Assembly: GCF_001056295.1 (NCBI RefSeq)
Contig: NZ_JVMD01000033.1
Span: 595-64,594, forward strand
Direction: 5' to 3'
Length of the DNA: 64,000 bases
DNA from: Corynebacterium halotolerans
GTDB taxonomy: Bacteria; Actinomycetota; Actinomycetes; Mycobacteriales; Mycobacteriaceae
Shown: positions 38,922 through 50,459 of the stretch, in pieces
Layout of the letters: each line of letters opens with the position of its first letter
Position numbering within the stretch: position 1 is the stretch's first letter
Translations under genes and position numbers: made by a program
The notes under the pieces: model-generated
The model's input: only the letters and a program-made list of their open reading frames with translations
The model's database searches: none
What the model was told of the DNA's origin: nothing

Positions 38922-39694
38922 CGGCGCACCTCGATTCCGGCGGCGGCCATCGCGTCCTTGACTTCGCCGATGGAGACCTCGCCGAAGTGGAAGATCGATG
39001 CGGCGAGCACCGCGTCCGCGCCGGCTTCCACCGCGGGCGGGAAATGCTCCGCCGCGCCCGCGCCGCCGGAGGCGATGACCGGCACGTCGACGGCCTCGCG
39101 GACCTTGCGCAGCAGCTCCAGATCGAAACCGTCCTTGGTGCCGTCGCCGTCCATCGAGTTGAGCAGGATCTCGCCGACGCCGAGTTCCTCGCCGCGGCGC
39201 GCCCACTCCACCGCGTCGATGCCGGCGGACTTCGAGCCGCCGTGGGTGGTGACCTCGAAGCCGGACGGCTGCGGCTGCCCGCCCTCGGGCACGCGGCGGG
39301 CGTCGACGGACAGGACGATGCACTGCGCGCCGAAACGCTGCGACAGCTCGCGCAGCAGCTCCGGGCGCGCGATGGCGGAGGTGTTGACGCTGACCTTGTC
39401 CGCGCCGGCGCGGAGCAGCTGGTCGACGTCGTCGACGCTGCGGACGCCGCCGCCGACGGTCAGCGGGATGAAGACCTGCTCGGCGGTGCGGCGCACCACG
39501 TCGAGCATCGTGCCGCGGCCGTGCTTGGAAGCGGTGACGTCGAGGAAGGTCAGCTCGTCGGCGCCTTCCTCGTTGTAGCGGTGCGCCAGCTCGACGGGGT
39601 CGCCGGCGTCGCGGAGGTTCTCGAAGTTGACGCCCTTGACCACGCGGCCGTCATTGACGTCCAGGCAGGGGATGACGCGGATCGCGACGGACAT
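38918..39694 (-). CDS. hisF: Imidazole glycerol phosphate synthase, cyclase subunit
   Basis: Barrel subunit that takes ammonia from HisH and forms imidazole glycerol phosphate and AICAR. 258 aa. Catalytic Asp in [20 protein letters not shown] and the second Asp in VLSVDARR; phosphate sites [10 protein letters not shown] and [14 protein letters not shown] 39694 has a good AGGAGA box. A G-rich spacer separates it from impA. Confidence 0.97.
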   Translation of the reverse strand: MSVAIRVIPCLDVNDGRVVKGVNFENLRDAGDPVELAHRYNEEGADELTFLDVTASKHGRGTMLDVVRRTAEQVFIPLTVGGGVRSVDDVDQLLRAGADKVSVNTSAIARPELLRELSQRFGAQCIVLSVDARRVPEGGQPQPSGFEVTTHGGSKSAGIDAVEWARRGEELGVGEILLNSMDGDGTKDGFDLELLRKVREAVDVPVIASGGAGAAEHFPPAVEAGADAVLAASIFHFGEVSIGEVKDAMAAAGIEVRR

Positions 39695-39739
39695 GGTTCT
39701 CCTAAAAGGGTCGGGTGTTCGATGCGGGGTGATCGGTGT

Positions 39740-39766
39740 GGGGTGGCTGGGGTGAGTGGGGTGGGG
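39740..39766 (+). other. Predicted G-quadruplex motif between impA and hisF
   Basis: Four runs of GGGG at 39740, 39749, 39758 and 39763 with loops of 5, 5 and 1 bases (a fifth run at 39726). The G-rich strand is the plus strand, so for the minus-strand his genes it is the template strand. Lies 46-72 bases upstream of hisF. Confidence 0.6.
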
Positions 39767-39792
39767 TCGGCGAAGAGCGTCGGGAGCGCGCC

Positions 39793-40614
39793 TCACGCCC
39801 GGAAATCGGTGGGCGGTTGCAGGCCCCGGATGATGTGGAGCAGCCCGGCATGGACTTCCTCGGTCCCGGCGAGCACGCCCACCGAACCGTCCCGCCAGGG
39901 TTCGCCGGTCAGGTCCGTGACCACGCCGCCGGCTTCGCGGATCAGCAGCACGCCCGCCGCGTTGTCCCACACGTGCGGGGAGAACGTGACCGTCCCGCCG
40001 AACGCCCCGGACGCCGTGGCCGCGAGGTCCACTCCGACTGAACCGGAAATGCGGATCGTCGGGTAGCGGTCCCCCACCGCCGACAGCAGCAGTTGCCGCC
40101 ACTCGCGGGGGAAGGTGCCGTCGCGGCGCGCTATGACGGAGCCGAAGGCGATGGAAACCGGGCGGCCGGACTTCGGATCCATGTGCACCTCGCGGCCGTT
40201 GACGCGGGTGCCGCCGCCGAGGGTGGCGGTGACCCGGCGGCCCAGCAGCGGCATCGACGCCAGCGCCACGATGGGTTCGCCCTTGTGCAGCAGCGACACC
40301 AGGATGGCGCACATGGGGTACCCGGCGGCGTAGTTCGTGGTGCCGTCGATGGGGTCGACGACCCACACGGTGTCGGGCTCGGCCTCGCGGTCGCCCCCGG
40401 CGCCGTATTCCTCGCCGTGCACGGGGAATCCGGTGAAATGCTGCAGCAGTTCGCGCAGGCGGCGTTCGATGGCCAGGTCGATTTCCGTGGCGAAGTCGCC
40501 GCGCGCCTTGGTCACCAGCGGGTCGGCGCCAAGGTTGACGGTGAAGAGGTCCTCGACCTCGTCGACCGCCGCCTCCGCCATCGCCAGCAGGGCCCGGGGT
40601 TCCAGGTCCGCCAT
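39793..40614 (-). CDS. impA: Inositol-monophosphatase family protein
   Basis: Mg-dependent phosphatase of the IMPase superfamily, 273 aa. Metal-site motifs: HGEEYG (Glu), DPIDGTTNY (two Asp), and [17 protein letters not shown]. The gene lies between hisA and hisF, as impA does in corynebacteria and mycobacteria. In this position it may act on inositol phosphate or take part in histidinol-phosphate dephosphorylation; the usual hisN of C. glutamicum is a separate gene. ATG 40614 lacks a clear ribosome-binding site. Confidence 0.92.
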   Translation of the reverse strand: MADLEPRALLAMAEAAVDEVEDLFTVNLGADPLVTKARGDFATEIDLAIERRLRELLQHFTGFPVHGEEYGAGGDREAEPDTVWVVDPIDGTTNYAAGYPMCAILVSLLHKGEPIVALASMPLLGRRVTATLGGGTRVNGREVHMDPKSGRPVSIAFGSVIARRDGTFPREWRQLLLSAVGDRYPTIRISGSVGVDLAATASGAFGGTVTFSPHVWDNAAGVLLIREAGGVVTDLTGEPWRDGSVGVLAGTEEVHAGLLHIIRGLQPPTDFRA

Positions 40615-40675
40615 GGTCTCACGACCTTTCCGCGTCGTATCCGCGCGTCGTCCGCGCCGTTGCCGCGGCCGGGCG

Positions 40676-41410
40676 CTAGGAGCGCGCGACCTCCAGGGCC
40701 TCCTCCAGCGTGAACCGGCCGGCGTAGAGTGCCTTGCCGATGATCGCCGAGTCGACGCCCTCGGGCACCAGGGTCTTGATGGCCTCGACGTCGGCGAGCG
40801 AGCTCACGCCGCCCGACGCGACGATCGGGGCGTCGGTGGCCGCCGCGACGTCGCGCAGCAGGTCCAGGTTCGGGCCGGCCAGGGTGCCGTCCTTGGACAC
40901 GTCGGTGACCACGAAGCGCGAGCAGCCCTCGGAGTCGAGGCGCTCCAGCACCTCCCAGAGGTCGCCGCCGTCGGAGACCCAGCCGCGGCCGCGCAGGCGC
41001 CACTCGCCCTCGATCTGGCGGACGTCCAGGCCGATGGCCACGCGGTCGCCGTATTCGGCGATGATCCCCTTGCACCACTCCGGGTTCTCCAGCGCGGCCG
41101 TGCCGATGTTGACGCGGCGGCAGCCGGTGGCCAGCGCGGCCTCCAGCGACTCGGTGTCGCGGATGCCGCCGGACAGCTCGACGTCGACGTCCAGCTTGCC
41201 CACGACGTCCTTGAGCAGCTCGTAGTTCGAGCCGCGGCCGAAGGCGGCGTCGAGGTCGACGAGGTGGATCCACTCCGCACCGGCGTTCTGCCAGTTCATC
41301 GCGGCGTCGAGCGGCGCACCGTAATGGGTCTCGGAACCCGCGGCGCCCTGGACCAGGCGGACGGCCTGTCCATCGGCGACGTCAACGGCGGGCAGGAGGG
41401 TCAAGGTCAT
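40676..41410 (-). CDS. priA: Phosphoribosyl isomerase HisA, probably bifunctional PriA
   Basis: ProFAR isomerase of histidine synthesis, 244 aa, (beta/alpha)8 barrel. General Asp in [18 protein letters not shown] and Asp in [15 protein letters not shown]. The loop [13 protein letters not shown] carries the Arg-x-Trp pair found in PriA enzymes that also isomerise phosphoribosyl anthranilate. No trpF is seen in the trp cluster. So I infer a dual His/Trp role; a specialised HisA cannot be excluded. It has its own candidate promoter upstream. Confidence 0.92.
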   Translation of the reverse strand: MTLTLLPAVDVADGQAVRLVQGAAGSETHYGAPLDAAMNWQNAGAEWIHLVDLDAAFGRGSNYELLKDVVGKLDVDVELSGGIRDTESLEAALATGCRRVNIGTAALENPEWCKGIIAEYGDRVAIGLDVRQIEGEWRLRGRGWVSDGGDLWEVLERLDSEGCSRFVVTDVSKDGTLAGPNLDLLRDVAAATDAPIVASGGVSSLADVEAIKTLVPEGVDSAIIGKALYAGRFTLEEALEVARS

Positions 41411-41446
41411 GGCGGTGTATCGCTCCCCGGGGTCAGTGATTGTCGG

Positions 41447-41490
41447 CGGCGGCCGGCGTCGGCCGCCGTGCAGTTCCGATGTGGAGTATA
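41447..41490 (-). promoter_or_regulatory. Candidate promoter and hairpin between hisH and hisA
   Basis: On the minus strand, TATACT (41490-41485) is a near-perfect -10 with no clear -35; transcription would start near 41478. An 8-bp inverted repeat CGGCGGCC / GGCCGCCG (41447-41468) then lies in the leader of hisA, or acts as a processing signal in the longer hisH transcript. Confidence 0.4.
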
Positions 41491-41532
41491 GGCCAGCGCC
41501 CGGACGCCGCGACGGGGCGGGCCGGGTGGGCG

Positions 41533-42207
41533 TCAGCGCAGCGTGGCGGTCCAGTTGCGCAGCAGGGCCAGGCCCGCGTCGCCGGACTTCTCCGGGTGGA
41601 ACTGGGTGGCCCACAGGGGGCCGTTTTCCACGGCGGAGACGAAGCGGTCGTTCTCGTGCGACGTCCACGTCACCAGCGGCGCCGCGATGCGCGAGTCGGA
41701 GTCGAGATCCCAGCGCCGGGCGGCGTAGGAGTGCACGAAGTAGAAGCGTTCGCCGTCGATGCCGCGGAACATCTCGGAGTCCTCGGGCACGTCGACGGTG
41801 TTCCAGCCCATGTGCGGCAGGATCGCGGCGTCGAGGCGCTCGACGGTGCCGGGCCATTCGCCGCAGCCGGGGGTGCCCACGGCCCGGGCCGACGAGTCGA
41901 CCTCGTCGGCGTGGATGCCCTCGGCGAACTCGACGCCGCGGTCGAAGAGCACCTGCATGCCCACGCAGATGCCGAACACGGGGCGGCCGCCGGCCAGGCG
42001 CGATCCGATCAGACGGGGGCCCTGCACGCGGTGGAGGCCTTCCATGCACGCCGCGTAGGCGCCGACGCCCGGGACGAGCAGCCCGTCGGCGTTCATCACG
42101 GTGTCCGGGTCGGCGGTGACGACGACGTCCACGCCGGTGGAGGCCACGGCGCGCTCGGCGGAGCGCAGGTTGCCGGAGCCGTAGTCGAGGATTGCGACGG
42201 TGGTCAT
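41533..42207 (-). CDS. hisH: Imidazole glycerol phosphate synthase, glutaminase subunit
   Basis: Triad glutaminase that feeds ammonia to HisF. 224 aa from ATG 42207. N-terminal [16 protein letters not shown], oxyanion region [13 protein letters not shown], nucleophile Cys in [11 protein letters not shown], and catalytic His/Glu in [19 protein letters not shown] on the minus strand (42219-42214) ends exactly six bases before the ATG, so a leaderless transcript for the hisH-hisA-impA-hisF-hisI segment is likely. Confidence 0.96.
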   Translation of the reverse strand: MTTVAILDYGSGNLRSAERAVASTGVDVVVTADPDTVMNADGLLVPGVGAYAACMEGLHRVQGPRLIGSRLAGGRPVFGICVGMQVLFDRGVEFAEGIHADEVDSSARAVGTPGCGEWPGTVERLDAAILPHMGWNTVDVPEDSEMFRGIDGERFYFVHSYAARRWDLDSDSRIAAPLVTWTSHENDRFVSAVENGPLWATQFHPEKSGDAGLALLRNWTATLR

Positions 42208-42493
42208 GGGGGAATCATAAATGGTCGTTTCGCCGCGTCCCCGCATCGCCCCGCATGGCCTCCCGACGGCCTCCCGACGGGCTCCGCATGACCCCGGATG
42301 GCCCCCACCTGGCCCGCGACACGCCGGGAATGTTCACCGGTGAAATCGAAGCGCAGGAGTGCTAAGGTTAACGGCAGGTTAACTTCCATTGAACTTAATG
42401 CCAACCGCTGCTGGTGGGCGGGTCGCCGAATCGCTTTGCGACGGCCCGTCGCCACGCAGAGGGACGCGGAACCCGCCCGAGAAAGGCACGACG
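42208..42493. promoter_or_regulatory. Divergent hisH/arsC control region
   Basis: No gene is seen in these 286 bases. Minus strand: TATGAT at 42219-42214, six bases before hisH. Toward arsC: a perfect 12-bp palindrome TTCACCGGTGAA (42333-42344) and GGTTAAC twice, at 42366 and 42377, spaced 11 bp (one helical turn). The palindrome and the repeats are candidate operators for arsC; the regulator is unknown. Confidence 0.45.
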
Positions 42494-43132
42494 ATGACCA
42501 ACCCGCTGCTCAACCGCCAGTTCGAAATCGTCCGCGAGGACATGCACCGCCGCTACGGCGCCCTGCACTCCGCCGATCACATCGACGCGGTGATGGACGA
42601 CACCATCGCCGAGCGCACGGCCGAGGCCAAGGTCGAGACCTTCCTGCCGGTGATCGTGGAGCGCATCGTCTCCGAAACCCTGGAGGAGCAGGCCCTGGCC
42701 GCCGGCGCCACCGACGCCGCCGCGCGCCGGGAGGTCCTCTACGTCTGCGAGCGCAACGCCGGTCGTTCCCAGCTGGCCTCCGCGATCACCGCGTGGCTGG
42801 CCGGCGACCGCCTCTTCGTCCGCTCCGTGGGGCTCAACCCCGTCGGCGGCATCAACCCGACCGTGCTGGAGGTCCTCGCCGAACGCGGCATCCCGACCGG
42901 GCACCTGTACCAGAAGGAAATCGTCGCCCGCACCGTCCACCGGTCCGATGTGGTGGTGCTCATGGGCGTCGAACAGCGGCCGGACATCCCCGGCGACCGC
43001 TACGTCGAGTGGGACATCGCCGACCCGGAGGGCGCCTCCATCGAGGAGGTCCGCGCCATCGCCGACGACGTCGAGCGCCACGTGCGCGCCCTGCTCGCGG
43101 ACATGGGCCTGGACGAGGCCAAGTCCGCGTAG
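42494..43132 (+). CDS. LMW protein-tyrosine phosphatase / mycothiol-type arsenate reductase
   Basis: 213 aa. Residues ~1-80 form a three-helix bundle as in the N-terminal domain of actinobacterial ArsC-like proteins. The rest is an LMW-PTP fold with the active-site loop VLYVCERNAGRSQLASA (C-x5-R-S) and a later VEWDIADPEG carrying the acid Asp. Proteins of this shape act as arsenate-mycothiol transferases or phosphatases; the two cannot be told apart by eye. It is the only plus-strand gene inside the his region and is followed by a strong terminator, so it looks like an insertion into the his cluster. Confidence 0.82.
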   Translation: MTNPLLNRQFEIVREDMHRRYGALHSADHIDAVMDDTIAERTAEAKVETFLPVIVERIVSETLEEQALAAGATDAAARREVLYVCERNAGRSQLASAITAWLAGDRLFVRSVGLNPVGGINPTVLEVLAERGIPTGHLYQKEIVARTVHRSDVVVLMGVEQRPDIPGDRYVEWDIADPEGASIEEVRAIADDVERHVRALLADMGLDEAKSA

Positions 43133-43199
43133 GCGGATTCCCCCGCGCCACACGGAGGCTCCTCGCCCACCGCTCCGCCGGTTCCGGCAATGCGACCCA

Positions 43200-43227
43200 A
43201 CCGGCCCCGATCACCGGGGCCGGTTTT
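43200..43227 (+). terminator. Rho-independent terminator after the LMW-PTP gene
   Basis: Perfect 10-bp stem ACCGGCCCCG / CGGGGCCGGT with a 5-base loop (ATCAC) followed by TTTT on the plus strand, 67 bases past the stop. One of the cleanest intrinsic terminators in the window. It also separates the convergent MFS gene. Confidence 0.85.
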
Positions 43228-43229
43228 CG

Positions 43230-44429
43230 TCATGCCCGGCGGGAACCGACCTTCAGCGCCGGCGAGCACGCCGCCGCCACCAGGCCCAGGACCACCAGCA
43301 GCCCCAGCGCCACCTGCAGGCCGAGGCCGGTGGCGGCGACGCCGATGGCGGGGCTGGTGACCAGGAACCCCATCCGCATGAGCCAGCCGACGAGTGTCAC
43401 GCCCGCACCGTCGGACACCCCCGGCACCCGGGCGGCCGCGGCGAAGGCGGAGGGAACCAGCGTCGCGCAGCCGAAACCGGCGAGGGCGAAACCGCCGATG
43501 AGCACCGCGGGCGCCGACATCGCCCCGCCGAGCAGCACCAGCACGCCGCCGACGGCGATGAGGCCGCTGCCCGCCCCCGCGACCCGCGCGCGCCCGAACC
43601 GGTCGATGAACGCGTCGCCGAGGAAACGCCCGAGCGTCTGCGACGACAGGAAGATCGCGTAGGCGATGCCGGCCGACGCCGCCGCCAGCCCGGTGAGCTC
43701 GTGGGCCGCCAGGCCGCCCCAGTTCTGGCCGAGGTCCTCCACGGCGGTACCGGCCGTCGCCACCGCCGCCAGCGGCAGCACCGCCAGGAACGCCGAGCGC
43801 CGCGCCGTCCACGTCGGGGCCGTCCCGTGGCCCCCGTGGGCGTCGTCAAGCTTCTCTTCCGGAAGGGGCGCGGCGCCATCCCCCACGAGCCACGCGCCGA
43901 GCGACACCATGGCCAGGCACACCGCCGAGGCGACCGCGAGATGCAGCCCGAAATCGTTGCCGGCGACCGCGGACCAGGTGGCGATGGCGCCTCCCGACGC
44001 CGCACCCAGGCTCCAGAAGGCGTGCAGGCGGGAGATGATCGACCGCCCCGAGCGGCCCTGGACGCGCGTGCCCGCCACGTTCTGGCCGACGTCGGCGGTG
44101 GCGTCGCAGATGCCGAAGCCGAACAGCAGCGCCGCCAGCGCGATGCCGCCGGAAATCCGACCGATCACGATCATCAGGACGGCCATCACCAGCGTCCCGC
44201 CGACCGCCGCGAACAGCGGGCCCCGCCGGGACACGACCCGCGCCGGCAGCGCCGAGGACACCAGCGACCCCAGCGGCATGGCGGCGACGATGAACCCGAA
44301 CTGCAGATCCGTCAGGCCCCACTCCTTGACCAGCGTCGGATACCACGGCAACAGCGACGCGAAGATCGCGCCGTTGGACGCGAACATCAGGGAGGTGCCC
44401 AGGAAGCCCTTTCGCATCGGCTCAGGCAT
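43230..44429 (-). CDS. MFS transporter (first of two in his cluster)
   Basis: 399 aa, about twelve membrane segments, major facilitator superfamily. Start ATG 44429, overlapping the upstream MFS gene by 8 bases. A conserved A-type loop is degenerate (ARVVSRRGPLFAA); GDAFIDRFGRARV marks the second half. A polar central loop near residue 190 is typical. In C. glutamicum one MFS gene lies between hisB and hisH; here there are two tandem genes. Substrate unknown. Confidence 0.88.
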   Translation of the reverse strand: MPEPMRKGFLGTSLMFASNGAIFASLLPWYPTLVKEWGLTDLQFGFIVAAMPLGSLVSSALPARVVSRRGPLFAAVGGTLVMAVLMIVIGRISGGIALAALLFGFGICDATADVGQNVAGTRVQGRSGRSIISRLHAFWSLGAASGGAIATWSAVAGNDFGLHLAVASAVCLAMVSLGAWLVGDGAAPLPEEKLDDAHGGHGTAPTWTARRSAFLAVLPLAAVATAGTAVEDLGQNWGGLAAHELTGLAAASAGIAYAIFLSSQTLGRFLGDAFIDRFGRARVAGAGSGLIAVGGVLVLLGGAMSAPAVLIGGFALAGFGCATLVPSAFAAAARVPGVSDGAGVTLVGWLMRMGFLVTSPAIGVAATGLGLQVALGLLVVLGLVAAACSPALKVGSRRA

Positions 44430-45789
44430 CCTCGCCGGTCCGTTCCTGCTCGGCGCGGCGCTTGGGCTTGACGACGGCGCCGCCCAGCCTGCGCAGCGTC
44501 GCCCGCGTGTTGTGGTGCTCGGCGACGCGGTGGGCGCCGATGACCCGGTCGAGGATCGCGGCGAACAGACCGATGGACATCAGCCCCGCCGCCACGGCGA
44601 ACACCGCCGGGTAGGGCCGCAGCGCCGCGCCCGCGACGATGCCCAGGAGGAACGAGCCCGAACCGGTGCCGGAGTCGAACGCCATGTTCCAGTAGGCGCT
44701 GGCCTCCGCGGTGCGCTCGCGCGGCAGACGGGCGAACATGAGCAGCAGGGCCTCGTTCTGGACCATGCCGAAGCCGGCGCCGTAGAACGCCGCGGCGCCC
44801 AGCAGCCACCACGCGGACCAGCCCGCCACTACCACCACCGCCATGAACGCCAGGCCGATCACGCCCGCGGCCAGCGCCCCGACCAGCAGCGTGCCCGCCT
44901 TGCCCTTCCGATCCGCCCACGTGCCGGCGACATAGCGGAAAACCATCTGGGCGCCTCCCATCACCGACAGCGCCGCGCCCGCGACGATCGCGCCGGAGAC
45001 GAGGTCGATCTCCCGGGCCGCGGGGGCCAGGAACGCCGAGATGCCACCGAAGCCCATCGCCGTCGCGCCGATCGCCAGCGCCGGCACCGCCACGAGCTTC
45101 CAGGTGGGCACCTGCGCCGCGGGACCGGGATCGCGGGAAGGCAGCTCGCCGCCCGCGCCGTCGCCGGCTGCGTCGCCTTCCGACGAACCCCCGCCGCGCC
45201 CGTGCTTCTCCGCCGCCTTGAGCTTCGGGATGAGCAGCGCCATCGCCGAGCCCACCAGCGACACGATGCCGCCCAGCAGGTACACCCACTGGTACGAGCC
45301 CGCCCAATGCGCGATGGCCAGGCCCAGCGGCAGGCAGGCCAACTGGGCGACGCCGACGGCCACGCCGAGCGCACCGGACGCCTTGCCCAGGAACTTCATG
45401 GGCACCAGCTCGGCGATGAGCGCGGATTCCGCCACGGTCAGCGAACCGAAGCCCATCCCCCGGATCACCGCGATGCCCAGGACCAGGCCGGCATCGGTGC
45501 CGAAGAGGTGGAGGAACGTGGGCAGGCCCAGCAGCAGGCCGGAGACGAACATCGTCGCCCGGTACCCGTACCGGCGCAGCATCCGGGGCGTCTGCGTCTG
45601 CGTCAGCACCGTCGCCGCCATGAACACGCCCGTGTAGGCGCCGGCCAGGCCCGCCCCGCGGCCATCGTCGAGGATGGCCTGCGGGATCACCGGCAGCAGC
45701 AGCGACCAACCGCCGAAGGCCGCCAGCACCGCCACCAGGGTGGGGATGAGCCCCGGCGCCTTCCACATGGAATCCACGCGATCGGTCAC
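44422..45789 (-). CDS. MFS transporter (second of two in his cluster)
   Basis: 455 aa from GTG 45789, chosen for the AAAGGAG box five to six bases upstream; the open frame continues to 45816 without support. About twelve membrane segments with an expanded Gly/Ser/Glu-rich central loop (near residue 195-235). FRYVAGTWADRKGKAG is the MFS A-like loop of the second half. The C-terminal tail is basic. It probably arose by duplication, or was gained next to the first MFS gene; sequence similarity between the two looks low by eye. Confidence 0.88.
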   Translation of the reverse strand: MTDRVDSMWKAPGLIPTLVAVLAAFGGWSLLLPVIPQAILDDGRGAGLAGAYTGVFMAATVLTQTQTPRMLRRYGYRATMFVSGLLLGLPTFLHLFGTDAGLVLGIAVIRGMGFGSLTVAESALIAELVPMKFLGKASGALGVAVGVAQLACLPLGLAIAHWAGSYQWVYLLGGIVSLVGSAMALLIPKLKAAEKHGRGGGSSEGDAAGDGAGGELPSRDPGPAAQVPTWKLVAVPALAIGATAMGFGGISAFLAPAAREIDLVSGAIVAGAALSVMGGAQMVFRYVAGTWADRKGKAGTLLVGALAAGVIGLAFMAVVVVAGWSAWWLLGAAAFYGAGFGMVQNEALLLMFARLPRERTAEASAYWNMAFDSGTGSGSFLLGIVAGAALRPYPAVFAVAAGLMSIGLFAAILDRVIGAHRVAEHHNTRATLRRLGGAVVKPKRRAEQERTGEDA

Positions 45790-45866
45790 GTCAGCTCCTT
45801 TCCCCATCCCCGGCACGCGCCGCGGACGGCCACCGGCGTCACCGCCGGATCATCGGTTCGGTTGCG

Positions 45867-46040
45867 TCAATTCATCTCTCCCACGAGCCACAGGATGGCC
45901 CCGGCCGTGGCCAGGACGGCGAGCAGGCCCATGATGATCGTGCCCGCCCTCGAGCCGGCCTGGTACGCGGACCAGGCTCCGCCGACCAGCAGGCCGGCGA
46001 GGATGAACAGGAAAATGGTGGGCAGATCGGCCGCGCTCAC
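45867..46040 (-). CDS. Small membrane protein, 57 aa, after hisB
   Basis: GTG 46040 overlaps the hisB stop (GTGA). The product has two hydrophobic segments (about 7-23 and 31-51) joined by a short basic loop (YQAGSRAG). A short membrane protein occupies the same place in the C. glutamicum his cluster. Function unknown. The conserved position and coupling argue for a real gene. Confidence 0.72.
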   Translation of the reverse strand: MSAADLPTIFLFILAGLLVGGAWSAYQAGSRAGTIIMGLLAVLATAGAILWLVGEMN

Positions 46041-46660
46041 AGGGTCCCCTTCGTGGACGGGACGCCCTTGACGCGGGGATCCGGCTCGCACGCCGCGCGC
46101 AGGGCGCGGGCCACGGCCTTGAACTCGGCCTCGGTGATGTGGTGCGGATCGCGACCGTACAGGCAGCGCACGTGGAGGGCAATCCGGGCGTTGAGGGCGA
46201 AGGACTCGAAGAAGTGCTCGTTGATCACCGTCGGGTAGTGCCCGCCGATGACCGAGGTGAGGATCTGGTCCGGCTCCCCGGAGATGACGAAGTACGGGCG
46301 GCCCGACACGTCGACGATGGCCTGCGCCAGGGTCTCGTCCATGGGGATGTACGCGTCGGCGAAGCGGCGGATGCCGGACTTGTCGCCGAGGGCCTCGGCG
46401 AACGCCTGGCCCAGGACGATGCCGGTGTCCTCGACCGTGTGGTGGGCGTCGACGTCGATGTCGCCGTTGGCGTGGAGCTTGATGTCGAAGCTGCCGTGCG
46501 CCGTCAGCGCCGTGAGCATGTGGTCGAAGAACGGCAGGCCCGTGTCGATGTCGGCCTGCCCCGTGCCGTCGAGGTCGACGGTGCAGACGATGGACGACTC
46601 GCGCGTGGCGCGCTCGATGGTGCCGACGCGGGGGTTCTCGCGGTGGGTGGGATCGGACAT
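46037..46660 (-). CDS. hisB: Imidazoleglycerol-phosphate dehydratase
   Basis: Sixth step of histidine synthesis, Mn-dependent dehydratase, 207 aa, monofunctional. The two duplicated metal motifs are visible: [19 protein letters not shown] and [12 protein letters not shown]. The N-terminal [20 protein letters not shown] is typical. It begins 4 bases after hisC ends and overlaps the small membrane gene. Confidence 0.97.
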   Translation of the reverse strand: MSDPTHRENPRVGTIERATRESSIVCTVDLDGTGQADIDTGLPFFDHMLTALTAHGSFDIKLHANGDIDVDAHHTVEDTGIVLGQAFAEALGDKSGIRRFADAYIPMDETLAQAIVDVSGRPYFVISGEPDQILTSVIGGHYPTVINEHFFESFALNARIALHVRCLYGRDPHHITEAEFKAVARALRAACEPDPRVKGVPSTKGTL

Positions 46661-46664
46661 GGCT

Positions 46665-49219
<2,555 letters not shown>

Positions 49220-49415
49220 CGGGGCAGGCGCCGCCTTTCGGGAGGTGCTCCGGCCCACGGCCCGGGGCCATGATCCGGAGTACGGGTCTTGGGACGCGAT
49301 TCATCTTAGTTCGCCCGCTTTCGCCCGCCGGGAGCGGCCCGCGGGCCCTGCCCCCTACCCCTCTTCTTCCGCCAACCGTTGCGGGCCACCGGGGCCATCC
49401 GGGACAATTGGGGTC

Positions 49416-50381
49416 ATGTCCAGCACCGATAGTCGACACCTCGCAGACTTGGCGCGCCGATCGTTGACCGCCGCCTGGGATGGCGACGCGCGCGCGGCGC
49501 GACTCGCCGCGGCGGAGTTCGCCGCATCGGGTTACGCGGACCGCGCGACGCCGCCGCCGGACCTCGACGAGGAGCTGCACGGCGCCTACCACGGGCTGCG
49601 CAGGTCGGTGGCGGAAGCGCTCGGCATGGACGACGCCGCCCACGCCGCGGCGATGGACTGGACCGGGTGGGCGATCTCGGTGGACAATGCGGCCCACGAA
49701 CTGCGCGCCCGCGCCCGCCTGGCGGTCGACGAAGCCAACCGCTGGCTGCGTTTCGTCGACGACGGTTCCGGCGGCGCGGAAGTGACGGACGTTCCCCTCC
49801 TCGCCCAAGTGGTGCGCGGTCTCCCGGGCCGCGAGGGCACCCCCAGCCCCGCCAAGGAACCGGCCGACCCGATCCTCGTCGATGCGATGCTGCAGGCGGA
49901 GGCCGCGGCGACGCTGGTGCGCCGCCCCGACATCGCCGATCCGCTGGCGAATTGGCTGCGCGACCAGTCCGAGGCCCCGGGCGCGGAGAACCTCGCCGAT
50001 GCCGTCACCCTCATCGACGCGTGCCACCTCCACGCCGTCGGAGACCTCCCCGCCGCCGCCCGCCTGTGCGCCTCCGCCGCCGAGAACCCGGTGGGCGAAC
50101 CCGTCACCGCCGCGATCGACTTCCGGCGCGAGTTGGCCATCTACTCCATGGAGGCGGGACAGGACGAAACCGCCGCCCGCATGCTCGAGCTCGTCGCCGC
50201 CGAGGCCAAGGCGGCGGGGCTGGCGCTCGACCATCTCGCCGCCGCCCATCTGGCGATGCCGGTCCTCGAGCGACTGGGCCGCATGCGGGAACGGCGCGCC
50301 ATGGCCCGGGACGCGCTGGCCGGCGCCGCCGGGTTCCCGTCCTCGCCGGCGCTGGACGAGGTTTCCGCCGCCGCGAAGTAG
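49416..50381 (+). CDS. Helical-repeat protein, paralogue A
   Basis: 321 aa, soluble, Ala-rich and almost entirely helical; I do not recognise a named family. Helix pairs with a TPR-like pattern run through the protein. Clear similarity to the next gene: both have EELxGxYHxLRxxxAxxL near residue 50-60, LxRRPDxAxxLxxW in the middle, and AxxPVxEPVT-type segments followed by regularly spaced helices. ATG 49416 is divergent from hisD. The M. tuberculosis nad-his interval holds unrelated small genes, so this cluster may be genus-specific. Confidence 0.72.
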   Translation: MSSTDSRHLADLARRSLTAAWDGDARAARLAAAEFAASGYADRATPPPDLDEELHGAYHGLRRSVAEALGMDDAAHAAAMDWTGWAISVDNAAHELRARARLAVDEANRWLRFVDDGSGGAEVTDVPLLAQVVRGLPGREGTPSPAKEPADPILVDAMLQAEAAATLVRRPDIADPLANWLRDQSEAPGAENLADAVTLIDACHLHAVGDLPAAARLCASAAENPVGEPVTAAIDFRRELAIYSMEAGQDETAARMLELVAAEAKAAGLALDHLAAAHLAMPVLERLGRMRERRAMARDALAGAAGFPSSPALDEVSAAAK

Positions 50382-50459
50382 CCGGGCGGGCCGCGGGGAC
50401 GTGGGCGTCGCAAAGCAGCCGCTTTGCATTCCCGCCCGCGCCCGCCCCACAATGGCCGG

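Noticed and set aside
42363..42385. Possible DtxR iron box upstream of the LMW-PTP gene
   Set aside because: Left half resembles TAAGGTTAA, but the right half is a direct rather than inverted repeat, so it does not fit the DtxR palindrome.
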